From JACPYM01 sp031423495 (GTDB lineage Bacteria > Acidobacteriota > Blastocatellia > RBC074): 64,000 nucleotides of DNA. Both the position numbers and the translations under genes were made by a program. A model generated the notes under the pieces. The model saw only the letters and a program-made list of their open reading frames with translations, was not told where the DNA came from and ran no database searches. The stretch covers positions 1 to 64,000 of the forward strand of contig JANPFP010000058.1 of the NCBI GenBank assembly GCA_031423495.1, given 5' to 3'. Numbering within the stretch: position 1 is the first letter of the stretch; every line of letters starts with the position of its first letter. Below are positions 26,180 through 36,210 of this stretch, in pieces.

Positions 26180-29100
26180 TTACGGCCTGTGAATCACAAT
26201 GCTGCCGCCACCTAGCACCGTGGTCGGGTCGGCGCTGTCGGGTGCATTCATCTGATTGTCATAAACCAGCCCGCCGCCTGCGTTATTCCAGATGCGAATG
26301 CGGAACTTGTCTTGCCCGCCACCGCCGGGTTCCTGCCCATCAATCGCCGTCAGCATAAAACGGTAATCGCCCGCGCCGTTGATCTGGCCTGACCCTCGGT
26401 ATTGCGCACGCGCACCTGCAATCACCATCCATTCATAAGCCGTGCTGTTAAACCTTAGATTGCCAGCTTTGAAATTGAACTCAGTGTTGCCGGTCGGCAC
26501 GCTCTGGCCGTTTTGATATTTCGAGACGAAGCCGAAGTTAGCCTTCCCCGTCAACGTGGGGTCGGGAACATAAGCACCCGCGGGCGAATTGATCCAGCCG
26601 CCGCCGGTGACGAACCCGCCATTGGGATCGTAAATAATGATCAATGCTGAAAACTGATCCACGCCGATGGTCGAGACCGTACCCGCGCCGCCGCACTGAT
26701 TCGTCACCGTCAAACTCACCTGATAAACGCCCGGCGTCGTGAAGCTCCGCGTCAATGTCACCGTGCCAGGCGTAGCGCCCGATGGCTCCGTGACGATGCC
26801 TGCCGAAGTTTGCGCGTCGAACGTCCAACTCGCTGTATGCGTCGTACCCGCAAGATCGGTAAACGTCCCTGTGAAGTTAATCGGCGTACCCACTTGATAG
26901 ATCGAGCCGCTGACCGGATTTGTAATCACAGGAACCGGCTTCGGCGCGTTGACCGTCACGGTGGCTGTGTTCGTACTCGTGCCGCCGTTCCCATCGCTCA
27001 CCGTCAGCGTCACCGTGTGCGTACCCACCGCATAAGGCCCAGCGGGCGATTGAGAGAGCGTCAGTGTGTCGCCATCAGGATCGTTCGAGTTGTTATTGAT
27101 GTCGGCATTCGCCGCACAGGTCGCGTCTGCCGTTACGGTCGCGTCTTTGGTGAGCGCCACCGGCGGACGATTGACCTTCAACGAAAGGTTGCGGCTGGCC
27201 GTGCATCCATCTCGATCTGTCACGTTGACCGTCAACGGGAACGTACCGAATTGCGTGGGCGTACCAACGACTTGGCTGTTGGTAAAACTCATCCCCGTCG
27301 GCAATGCGCCGCTCAGCGTGATGGTGTAAGGCGCGTTCCCATTGCTTGCCGCGATGGTTTGCGTCGAATAGGCCGCGTTGAGTTGCGCAATCGGCAAAGC
27401 GCTCGGACTGATGATGATCATAGAACAGGCAATCACGAGCGTATAGCTTTTGCTCACGCTGCAACCATAGGCATCCGTCGCGGTAACCGTGATGGGGAAG
27501 CTGCCCGATTGCGTCGGAGTATTGAGCAATTGCCCGTTCACGAAACTCATGCCTGTCGGCAGGGTTCCGCTCAGGCTGAAACTCACGCTGCCGTTGCCGC
27601 CCGATAAACTGAAACTCGTAATGGCGTAAGGAAGCCCTACGGTTCCGCCCGGCAGGGTCGCGGGATTCAACGTCAGCGTCGGGCAAGCCACGTTGAGCGT
27701 AAACGCTGCATTCGTCGTAGCGCCGCAATTGTCAGTCACTTGAATCGTAATCACATGGCTGCCCGCTGGCCCGGCATTCGTGATCGTCACGACGCCGTTG
27801 CTGGCGACCATAGCCGGAACCGTCAGCGGAGGCGTTACGCTCAACACGGCTAAGCTGGCGATGCCGCCGTTGTCGCTCGGCCCCGTCGCCGGGTTGATCG
27901 TCAACGAACCCGCCGCCGTCACCGTCTGATTGCCATAAGCCAACACCGGCGGAGTGTTCGCCGCCACATTGATCGTCACCAAAGCGATGGTCATCAAGCC
28001 TTCGCCGTCGGTAACTTTCAGTTCGACAGCATTGCCCGCCAACGCAGCCGCGCACGCCGCCGTCACCGTCGCCGTCACCGTGCCGTTCGTATTGGTCACG
28101 TTGGTCAGCGTCAATCCCGTCGGTACGTTTTGCACCGCCACCGTCAACGCGCCCGCAGCCGTCTCGACATCGCTGATCGTCGCCAACGTGACGTTATTCG
28201 CCGCGCTGCCGCGTTGCGCCATCACATTCGCCGCTGGCGTAATCACCGGCGCGGCGTTGTCAGTGAACTTGTTGATGAACGCATCCGAAGCGCCGCCGAA
28301 AGGCAAGCCCGCCGAACCCGCCAGACTGCCGTCGCTCGAAGTGCTACGCCCGGTGACATAAACCTGCGACAAGTTGTTAGAGGCCGCGCCGAAGATTTCT
28401 TCTGCGCCGTTGCCGCCCGCATAACCGCGATAAAGCAGTCCGTTGCCCGTCGTCGTCACCTTCGCCAAAAAGCCATCGGTCACGCCTGACAAACTCAAGC
28501 TCGGCATGCCGCTCGCGGGAAAACTCGCCGCGCTCGAATTCGTCCAGCCCGCGACCCACGCGCGGCCTTGCGCGTCCACCGATACGCCGTAGGCTTCATC
28601 AGCGCCGCTGCCGCCCAGATAGCCCGCGTAACTCAACGCCGAACCCGCCGCATTTACTTTCGCCACGAAAGCATCTACGCCGCCGTTGAACGTCACGTCC
28701 GGGCCGGTCGTCACGGGGAAACTCGTCTCGCTCGAACTCGTACGTCCCACCACATAAGCATTGCCGCCCGCATCGAGCGCCACGCCGTAAGCTTCATCTA
28801 CGCCACTGCCACCGACGTATCCCGCATAGCTCAACGCCGCACCCGTCGCATTTACCTTCGTCACGAAAGCATCGGTCGCGCCGTTGAACGTGCCGTCCAA
28901 TCCGCCCGTCATTGTGAAGCTGGCTTCGCTCGAACTCGTTTGCCCCGCGACATAGGCATTGCCATTCGCATCCACCGCAATCGCGCGTCCCTGATCGTCG
29001 CCGCTGCCACCCAGATAGCCCGCGTAATCCAACCCGCTGCCATCGGCTTTCACGCGCGCGACGAAAGCGTCAATCGCTCCCTTGAACGTCAACCCCGGCC

Positions 29101-30430
29101 CGATCAATTTGGGAAAGGTCGTTTCACTCGAAGCCGTCAAGCCCGTCAGAAACGCATTGCCCGCGCTGTTGACCGCAATGCCCAGAGCTTCGTCTTCGTC
29201 TTCTCCGCCGATGTATCCGCAATAACTCAAGGCCGTCCCCGCCGGATTGAGCTTCGCCACAAAGGCGTCAATCGCGCCGTTAAACGTCAAGTCAGGCCCC
29301 AGCACCACGGGAAACGTAGCCTGCGTTGAAGTCGTCCAGCCCGTCACATAGGCATTGCCGCTCGCATCCACCGCGATGCCGTGCCCCGCGTCGTCGCCGT
29401 CGCCGCCCAGGTAACTCGCATACACCAAACCCGAACCGTCAGCCCTGAGCTTGGCGACGAAAGCATCCATCCGTCCGTTGTAAGTCAGATCAGGCCCTGC
29501 GGTTTCGGGGAAGCTCGCTTCGGTCGAAGTCGTCACGCCCGTCACATACGCATTGCCCTGCGCGTCTACGGCGATGCTGTGGCCTTCGTCATCACCGCTG
29601 CCGCCGATGAAACCCGCATACACCTGCAACGCCGGATCAATCACCAGCGTCTTGCGCCGGTCGTATTTGCCGACCTTGAACCCATACGCCTGACTGCCAT
29701 CGGCGGCGCGTTCGTCCACCACAAAAGCCGTCTCGATCTCACGCTTCCCACCCATCTGAAAAGACACCGGTCGCTCATCCCGCATCACGCCCAACGGCGT
29801 AGTGATTTCTAACTCCCCCTGCTCATTCACCCCCAACGGCGCACTCGTACCGCGATAAGCCAGCTTGATCTGCCGAGGATCCGCCCCCGGCCTGACGATG
29901 AATTCATACTTCAACTGATTACTCGTACCGCTATAAACCAAATCAATCCCCGACCAGAGGTTGGGATAAACAATGCGCTGATAACTCGAAATATTCGTCC
30001 GCCAACTCGCCGATGCGCCGTTGAAATAACTCACCTTGGCCTGCGTCAGGCTTTGCCCCACCGGCTGAATGCTTGCCGCCGTCCCCATAAAATCCAGCTT
30101 CAAATTCCAACGTAGCCGAGTTACCGGCACCGGCGAACCAGCAGCCTGCTGCCGCGTCAGCGATAACGTCACCCCATGCGAAGTGAAATAAGCTGCGGTG
30201 TCACGGCCTTGCACTTGAAAGGCTATGCGGGGGTCGGCTTGTCCACCGTTTTCAGTGAAAGTGAGCGGCACAGCTACAAGATTGAAACCTGTATGTTTGC
30301 GGTGCGACTTGGAGCGATCATTTATCGCATTTACAGGGTTTAGCTGCTCCAGTATTACAAAGGCGAACGCAATACCCAAAAGACGTACCTTGAAGAAATT
30401 TATATTATTCATAAACATCATGCCAAGCAT
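26180..30430 (-). CDS. Large secreted SBBP-repeat / Ig-like surface protein
   Basis: This protein of about 1416 residues has a hydrophobic signal-like start (FFKVRLLGIAFAFVILEQL), a DUF7948-type domain (FTENGGQADPRIAFQVQG), seven SBBP repeats of about 65 residues (GNAYVTGxTxSxxxSFP, DAFVAKxxxxG), Ig-like and putative-Ig domains (LPTGMSF...GTPTQSGTFPITV) and a post-COAP-1-like end (GGFVTGGGWINSP, GNLRFNSTAYEWMVIAGARAQYRGSG). Function is probably surface adhesion or structure. ATGs at 30430, 30421, 30418 and 30412 are all possible; none has a good ribosome site. It follows the RHS gene on the same strand after 200 bases. Confidence 0.87.
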   Translation of the reverse strand: MLGMMFMNNINFFKVRLLGIAFAFVILEQLNPVNAINDRSKSHRKHTGFNLVAVPLTFTENGGQADPRIAFQVQGRDTAAYFTSHGVTLSLTRQQAAGSPVPVTRLRWNLKLDFMGTAASIQPVGQSLTQAKVSYFNGASASWRTNISSYQRIVYPNLWSGIDLVYSGTSNQLKYEFIVRPGADPRQIKLAYRGTSAPLGVNEQGELEITTPLGVMRDERPVSFQMGGKREIETAFVVDERAADGSQAYGFKVGKYDRRKTLVIDPALQVYAGFIGGSGDDEGHSIAVDAQGNAYVTGVTTSTEASFPETAGPDLTYNGRMDAFVAKLRADGSGLVYASYLGGDGDDAGHGIAVDASGNAYVTGWTTSTQATFPVVLGPDLTFNGAIDAFVAKLNPAGTALSYCGYIGGEDEDEALGIAVNSAGNAFLTGLTASSETTFPKLIGPGLTFKGAIDAFVARVKADGSGLDYAGYLGGSGDDQGRAIAVDANGNAYVAGQTSSSEASFTMTGGLDGTFNGATDAFVTKVNATGAALSYAGYVGGSGVDEAYGVALDAGGNAYVVGRTSSSETSFPVTTGPDVTFNGGVDAFVAKVNAAGSALSYAGYLGGSGADEAYGVSVDAQGRAWVAGWTNSSAASFPASGMPSLSLSGVTDGFLAKVTTTGNGLLYRGYAGGNGAEEIFGAASNNLSQVYVTGRSTSSDGSLAGSAGLPFGGASDAFINKFTDNAAPVITPAANVMAQRGSAANNVTLATISDVETAAGALTVAVQNVPTGLTLTNVTNTNGTVTATVTAACAAALAGNAVELKVTDGEGLMTIALVTINVAANTPPVLAYGNQTVTAAGSLTINPATGPSDNGGIASLAVLSVTPPLTVPAMVASNGVVTITNAGPAGSHVITIQVTDNCGATTNAAFTLNVACPTLTLNPATLPGGTVGLPYAITSFSLSGGNGSVSFSLSGTLPTGMSFVNGQLLNTPTQSGSFPITVTATDAYGCSVSKSYTLVIACSMIIISPSALPIAQLNAAYSTQTIAASNGNAPYTITLSGALPTGMSFTNSQVVGTPTQFGTFPLTVNVTDRDGCTASRNLSLKVNRPPVALTKDATVTADATCAANADINNNSNDPDGDTLTLSQSPAGPYAVGTHTVTLTVSDGNGGTSTNTATVTVNAPKPVPVITNPVSGSIYQVGTPINFTGTFTDLAGTTHTASWTFDAQTSAGIVTEPSGATPGTVTLTRSFTTPGVYQVSLTVTNQCGGAGTVSTIGVDQFSALIIIYDPNGGFVTGGGWINSPAGAYVPDPTLTGKANFGFVSKYQNGQSVPTGNTEFNFKAGNLRFNSTAYEWMVIAGARAQYRGSGQINGAGDYRFMLTAIDGQEPGGGGQDKFRIRIWNNAGGGLVYDNQMNAPDSADPTTVLGGGSIVIHRP

Positions 30431-30630
30431 TAAGCAAAAACGCTTACATCGTAACTCTAACACAAGCGCATTAGCTCCAAAATTTATATCCGCCTAAACT
30501 AAACACCTAAAACTCAAAGTAAGAATTTTATGGACTTTAATAAAAAATGAAGCGGCACAAATGTTCTAGTTTTGCTTCACAAAGACTACATGCAGACCCG
30601 CACCTTTCCAAAGAAATCAAGAAGCATTAA

Positions 30631-33600
30631 CTATGGGCATTCACACCCTTTTGGTTCTACACGTGGCGGCGGTACAAACATATAGAAGCATCTCATGTAC
30701 TTTACAGGAAACCCGACGCCGTAACTTACACCTATTTCTCCGACTCCATCCCCTGAAGTTACTGATCCGTAAAAAAAGCTCTGTTCTGTAAACCAACCCT
30801 CATAGGTTTCTTTTCTACATCTTGGTCCATCCATGCCAATTACAACTGAGCCGCTTACGCTCACTCCAACGCCAAGTCCTAAGCAAATCTTCGTAAACGT
30901 CATCCATATTTTATTTTTATTTTCGTCACAACAAGTGACAACTGAAATGCCCGCTCCCGAGAAACCAAAATTATACTCAGCGCCAGCGGACAGGTCAGCA
31001 TCAGATATACTAGCTAACCCACTCGGATCAATAAGATTAATTGGATTGTTCTCCACATATGGGTATAGGTTTATTTGATCCCTCAACCCCGCAGGGTCTT
31101 CCGAAATAAATCGGCCTTGCGCCGGGTCATGCCAGCGCGCCCTGTAGTACATTAATTGAGTGCTTTCGTCTTTTTCTCGACCAGTAAAGCCATACCTTGT
31201 CAAAGAAAGCCCGCTTTCACCGAAAGCTGTATAGGTTTGACGTTCAACAACATTTCCTTGCGAATCAGTCAGCGCAATCGTGCTATTAACATGGTCAGGC
31301 AGATAGTAAATGTCTCTGCTTGGGTTAGAGCTTCGAAGTTTTTTATCAATCCCAACACCATTTAGATAATGAGATTCAGAGCCATCGCTCAAAATGTCTC
31401 GAACAACATCTTGGTCATCATTTAGATAGTATGTTGATAGTCCAGCAGAACTTCGACTAGAAAGCCTTCCCAAAGCATCGTATCGATAGTCAACAGATTG
31501 TCCGCTTATAGACTGCGCTCTTACTAATCTCCCCCGAGCGTCCCATTCATACTTGATGGCCCCTGTTGAGTCGCTTCGTTCTATCATCTGACCTTCACTA
31601 TTGTAGCTATAATTTCTCAGGTTTACCTCTTGTGCGATCCTGTTCACAGGATCGGCAACACTACTCACTTTCGCCGACGACAAAACCGTAGCAGAGCTAA
31701 GCGATGCTTTTCGCTCAATCTCACTATCTAGGTTATAGCTGTACTGAAAATTTTCCAGTACAACATCTGTCGAATTACTATGAGTTAGCTGCAAAAGCTG
31801 ACCAGCTTGGTCATAGAGCCATTCTGATTTGACTCCATTTGGGCGATTTAGTCGAGCAATACGTGATAATACATCGTAGTCATAAGTAAACACTTCTGAT
31901 CCCTGAGATATATCTTTAGGGCGACCACTCACATCGTAGGTATAGGCAACTGAAGGTCGGCCAGGGGCTGTCATTGAGCTACGCTGATTGGACGCGTTAT
32001 AGGTGTAACTGATCATGCCTTGCTGTGTTTTTTCAGATAAAACCCTACTAGCATTATCATATTCCCAATCAATCGAACCTCCTTGCGAATCAATCACACG
32101 AGTTTGACGTCCTAAGGCATCATACTCGTAGCCGACACGTGCATCCGCATATTCAATCTCACTGCGGCGGTTAAGCGAATCATAAATAATTCTGGTACGC
32201 CGTCCTAACCGATCAACAATAGTTTTAAGCATACCTTCAGGCTCATATTCATATGCCGTTATATTACCTAGAGGATCCTTAATAGTAACTACGCGAAACA
32301 ACTCATCATACCCAAACATCGTTACATACCCTCGCTTATCAGTGAGTGAAATCAATTTACGCCTATTATCATACGCGTAACGACTGCCCCCCGTTAAGGC
32401 ATTCACAATAAATACGCGCAACCCGCGTGAATCGTAGTCGTAAGTGATTTTCCTTCCAGATGGAGAGATTTTTGCAGTCAATTCATCTACTGCGTTGTAT
32501 TGACTACGAGTAATTCGATTAAGCGGATCAGACGTTGAGGACAAGCGATTTTTCGCATCGTAATTATTTATCCACGAATGCATTTGTGCGTTAGTCGCCT
32601 TCGTTCTATTTCCATTCGCGTCATATTCAAATGTTTTTATGGAATTAGCTGTATCCGTCACAGAAAGAATGCGATCAAGCGCATCATACGTGGTGCTAGA
32701 GCGTCGCCCAAGCGGATCAGTAGTTGCTATATATCTTCCGATTTGGTCAAACTCCATTACGCTACGATTTCCTAACGCATCAATCCGTGCTACAGAGTTA
32801 CCACGGGTATCGTAATCAACTTGCGTTACATGACCTAGCGCATCCGTTACACTAACCATCTGCCCATATTGGTCATAGCCATACGTCGTCGTCTGATTCA
32901 GCGCATTTGTCATCGAAGTCCGATTGCCGCGCGAGTCGTAGCCATATGTCGTCACATTTCCGCGCCGATCAACCATTCGCGTTACGTTATTAAACACGGG
33001 GTCGTATTCATAAACCGTATTCTGGTTAAGTCGGTCGGTCACAGTGGCTGGATTGCCATTAGCGTCATAAGCCTTCTTGTCTTCACGGCAACCACAAGGA
33101 CCTTTGGTTTCAAGCGCGACATTGGTCGTCAGATCGCGGGTAATCTCTGCGCTTTGCCCCAATTCATCGGATGTACCTACCACCTGACCGGAGCCGTTAA
33201 AGCGCATGGTTTTGGTGCGCCCTAAAGCATTCGTAACCGTCGTGCTGGTAACAGACATTCCAGAGAGCGTGTAGCTATATCGGTCGAAGCCTCCATCAGG
33301 ATAGCGTTGTTCGAAGACGCGCCCATCAATGTCATAGCTAAGGGATTTAGCGACGGTGCCGCGTTTATCAGTGATGGTGGCAATGCGGCTGAACAGGTCA
33401 TAGGTATAGCGCATCGAATTATTCAGCGGGTCGGTCGCTGTGATTAAATGGCCTTCACCATCATAAACATAGCGCCAGACGCGATTGAGCGGATCGGTAA
33501 CTTGTGTGATGCGCGTGCCGGAATATTGCAGGTTAAGCGAGCGCCCCACCGGGTCGGTAATTTGAGTTAAGTTATTGCCGGTATAACTAAACGTCGTCGT

Positions 33601-36165
33601 GTTGTTATTGCGGTCTACCATCGCGGTCAGCCGCCCCGTCGCATCGAAGCGCATCAGGTTGCCAGTTTTATAGCGATATTCAAACGAGCCGTTGGGTAAC
33701 TTGCGGATTACGTCGCCGAGTTGATGCGGCGTTTCGGTAGTGCTGAAAACCAACGTGCCATCAGCTTCAGCACGCACGTAACTAAACAACGTGCCGGTTA
33801 AATCTTTTGGCCAGAGGATGCGTCCGGCTCCGCCGCTCAAAAAAGTACCTGTCAGCCGAATCGCGTAGTTGTGATTAAAGCCACGTCCGAACGGGCAAGT
33901 GTCGCAAGTGCCCGCCAGCAAAGTCGTGTATTGGCGCGACAGTTCTAATCCGCCGCGCGCGCCGCCAAATGAAACATCCGTCGTTTCTTCGATCTTCATG
34001 CCTGAAGACAAATCCACCGGGTCTTTGGTCTTGGGACAAGGGCAGGTTTTGCAACAATCTCCGCCTTTGCATTTATCCATCGGCCCCGCGAAATGCCAAG
34101 AAAAGTCGGGCAGCCCTACGCCGGGTTCGGGCACGATCAAACGTCCGTCGGCGCTAACGTTGCCATAGCCGTAAACGTACCACTGCACGGTGTCATGGTT
34201 GAAATTCCAGAGCGCGATGCGCGTGCCAGGGTCGGCTCCGCCGAGGTTGGGATAGGTGACGGGCAGCACGACGCCGGACGCAGGACGTGCGCCGCCGGGT
34301 TGCGCCGTATACACCAATGCCGTCGCAGCCGTCGGAGGCAGCGGGGCAGGCGTGCGGTCAATCTCTACGCTGGTGAGCGAAGCGCGCGTCACGGGCGTGC
34401 CGTCACGGTTGGTCAGTTGGGCGTTCGCTGGAATGGTTAAATCTAAACCGGGTACGACCGGTGTGGTTACGTGGGTGATTTGATTGGGTACGACGATGAC
34501 TTCGTGCGCGGTGTCAATCGCGGGCAGGTAAAGCGTGTAAGGTACGACGTTGGCCTGTCCGGCGATGAGCGTGATGGGTTCGGCGATTACCGGGTAGGTG
34601 CGATTGGGGGCGTTGGCGGTGCGTCCGTCTACCATCAGCGGACGGTCGGTGCCGGCGGCGACGCCGCTCATCAAAAAGTTTCCGGCGGCGTCGGTGACAG
34701 TGCTGATGCCGTCGAGCGAAACCGTTGCGCCACGAATGGGTTCGCGGCGCGTTGAGAGTACGCGGCCCAGCAAGGTCGTCTGGCTGACCAGTTGCACGTT
34801 GACCGAACCGGCCACGGTCTTGACGACTTCGCTGCCGTTGACGGGGGCGCGGGCTTCGATGGTGAACGGATAGTTGCCCGTCGAGACGTTGCCCGGAATC
34901 ACCAGCGTCAACGTAGACTCTGCGCCCGCCGTCATCTGTTCGGGACTGAACGAAGCCTTGATGCCTGCGTGCAAGCCGGTGACGGAGAGTTTCGCCAGTT
35001 GCGTGAAGGTCGGCAGGTTCGCCGTGAGGTAAACGACAAACGTAGCGTTGCTGCCTTGCACGGTGGTCGCCGATGACGGCGCGAGCGTGAGGTTCCATTC
35101 GAGCGGCGTTTCGACACTAAAGACGGCGATGGAAGTCACGCTGCCGAGCGAGTTCGTCACTTGAATCGGGCCGGTGATCGTACCGGTCGGAACTTGTACG
35201 CGAATCTCGGTCGCCGTGGCTGACAGCACGACGGCGGGGATGCGCGCGTTGGCTTCGCCCGTGAAACTGACTAAAGGATTGGTGGCATCGGGTTTGAAAT
35301 TCGTGCCGGTGATGGTGACTACGGTTTGAATGGGGCCGCGCTTGGGATTGAAATCCACGATCATCGGGCCGCGCACAAGCGTGAAATTCGCGGGGCTGGT
35401 CGCCGTACCCGCTTCGGTTTGCACAGTAACGCGCCCGGTGTCGGCATCGGGCGGTACGATCACGGTTAATTTCGTAGCGGTCGCGGCGCTCACTTGCGCC
35501 GTCGTAGTTCCGCCGCCCGCGCGCGCGAAACTGACCGTGTTGCGGCTCGGCGTCGTGTCGAAGCCTTCGCCGTTAATCATCACCGTCGAGCCGGGGCTGC
35601 CCATCTCAGGCGCGAGCGAAACGATCAACGGACGCGCCAGGATGCTCATCGTCAGATAAGCGTCGGGCGCTCCGGTCACGCGCACCGTGAGCGTATTCGT
35701 CCCTTGCAAGGTCGTCGGCACATCCAGCGCGGCCACGTTGTTGTGAAAGGTCAGCGCGGTCGCCAGCACTGCGCCGTTGAGTTGAATGGTCGCACCGGCT
35801 ACGCGGTCGGCGTTGCTGGCTCCGCCGTTTTGCAGGCGCACGACATAAGACGAAACCAGCGCGCCCGCCACCGTGATCGTTTCAGTCACATTGCGCGGCG
35901 GCCCCGGCAAGCGGTCAAAACGGCGCGGGCCGAATACGGTCAGCGAACCGTTGCCTTGCGCGGCTTTGCTTTTGGCTTTGGCAGCACGCGCTTTGGCGGG
36001 TGCGCCAGCCGAACGCGCCACGCCGCGCGAGTTAGACGCGGCCAGCGCAGGCGCAGACAGCAGCAACGGTTGAATGAAAAGAGTCGCGCACAACAGCCGG
36101 CACAGACTGGCGCGCAATTGAGCTACGGAAAATCGTGGTGTGAAAGAAAAACGCTTCGTATTCAT
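30631..36165 (-). CDS. RHS/YD-repeat protein with TIG domains and variable C-terminal tip
   Basis: This 1844-residue protein has a signal peptide (FIQPLLLSAPALA), TIG/IPT domains (about 180-350), a carboxypeptidase-regulatory-like domain near 465-520, a Cys-rich DUF6531-like entry (CKGGDCCKTCPCPKTKDPVDLSSG) and about 25 YD repeats (YDxxGRLxxxxDxxG). The RHS core ends at about 1675-1713 (ARWHDPAQGRFISEDPAGL, NNPINLIDPSGL). The last 130 residues (CCDENKNKIWMTF, FFYGSVTSGDGVGEIGVSYG) are the variable tip. In the RHS family the tip is often a toxin, but I do not recognise this one. GC content falls strongly in the 3' half. Confidence 0.92.
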   Translation of the reverse strand: MNTKRFSFTPRFSVAQLRASLCRLLCATLFIQPLLLSAPALAASNSRGVARSAGAPAKARAAKAKSKAAQGNGSLTVFGPRRFDRLPGPPRNVTETITVAGALVSSYVVRLQNGGASNADRVAGATIQLNGAVLATALTFHNNVAALDVPTTLQGTNTLTVRVTGAPDAYLTMSILARPLIVSLAPEMGSPGSTVMINGEGFDTTPSRNTVSFARAGGGTTTAQVSAATATKLTVIVPPDADTGRVTVQTEAGTATSPANFTLVRGPMIVDFNPKRGPIQTVVTITGTNFKPDATNPLVSFTGEANARIPAVVLSATATEIRVQVPTGTITGPIQVTNSLGSVTSIAVFSVETPLEWNLTLAPSSATTVQGSNATFVVYLTANLPTFTQLAKLSVTGLHAGIKASFSPEQMTAGAESTLTLVIPGNVSTGNYPFTIEARAPVNGSEVVKTVAGSVNVQLVSQTTLLGRVLSTRREPIRGATVSLDGISTVTDAAGNFLMSGVAAGTDRPLMVDGRTANAPNRTYPVIAEPITLIAGQANVVPYTLYLPAIDTAHEVIVVPNQITHVTTPVVPGLDLTIPANAQLTNRDGTPVTRASLTSVEIDRTPAPLPPTAATALVYTAQPGGARPASGVVLPVTYPNLGGADPGTRIALWNFNHDTVQWYVYGYGNVSADGRLIVPEPGVGLPDFSWHFAGPMDKCKGGDCCKTCPCPKTKDPVDLSSGMKIEETTDVSFGGARGGLELSRQYTTLLAGTCDTCPFGRGFNHNYAIRLTGTFLSGGAGRILWPKDLTGTLFSYVRAEADGTLVFSTTETPHQLGDVIRKLPNGSFEYRYKTGNLMRFDATGRLTAMVDRNNNTTTFSYTGNNLTQITDPVGRSLNLQYSGTRITQVTDPLNRVWRYVYDGEGHLITATDPLNNSMRYTYDLFSRIATITDKRGTVAKSLSYDIDGRVFEQRYPDGGFDRYSYTLSGMSVTSTTVTNALGRTKTMRFNGSGQVVGTSDELGQSAEITRDLTTNVALETKGPCGCREDKKAYDANGNPATVTDRLNQNTVYEYDPVFNNVTRMVDRRGNVTTYGYDSRGNRTSMTNALNQTTTYGYDQYGQMVSVTDALGHVTQVDYDTRGNSVARIDALGNRSVMEFDQIGRYIATTDPLGRRSSTTYDALDRILSVTDTANSIKTFEYDANGNRTKATNAQMHSWINNYDAKNRLSSTSDPLNRITRSQYNAVDELTAKISPSGRKITYDYDSRGLRVFIVNALTGGSRYAYDNRRKLISLTDKRGYVTMFGYDELFRVVTIKDPLGNITAYEYEPEGMLKTIVDRLGRRTRIIYDSLNRRSEIEYADARVGYEYDALGRQTRVIDSQGGSIDWEYDNASRVLSEKTQQGMISYTYNASNQRSSMTAPGRPSVAYTYDVSGRPKDISQGSEVFTYDYDVLSRIARLNRPNGVKSEWLYDQAGQLLQLTHSNSTDVVLENFQYSYNLDSEIERKASLSSATVLSSAKVSSVADPVNRIAQEVNLRNYSYNSEGQMIERSDSTGAIKYEWDARGRLVRAQSISGQSVDYRYDALGRLSSRSSAGLSTYYLNDDQDVVRDILSDGSESHYLNGVGIDKKLRSSNPSRDIYYLPDHVNSTIALTDSQGNVVERQTYTAFGESGLSLTRYGFTGREKDESTQLMYYRARWHDPAQGRFISEDPAGLRDQINLYPYVENNPINLIDPSGLASISDADLSAGAEYNFGFSGAGISVVTCCDENKNKIWMTFTKICLGLGVGVSVSGSVVIGMDGPRCRKETYEGWFTEQSFFYGSVTSGDGVGEIGVSYGVGFPVKYMRCFYMFVPPPRVEPKGCECP

Positions 36166-36210
36166 CGCTGGCTAACCTCAAGACATAAGACAAAAAATCA
36201 GAAGGGAAAT

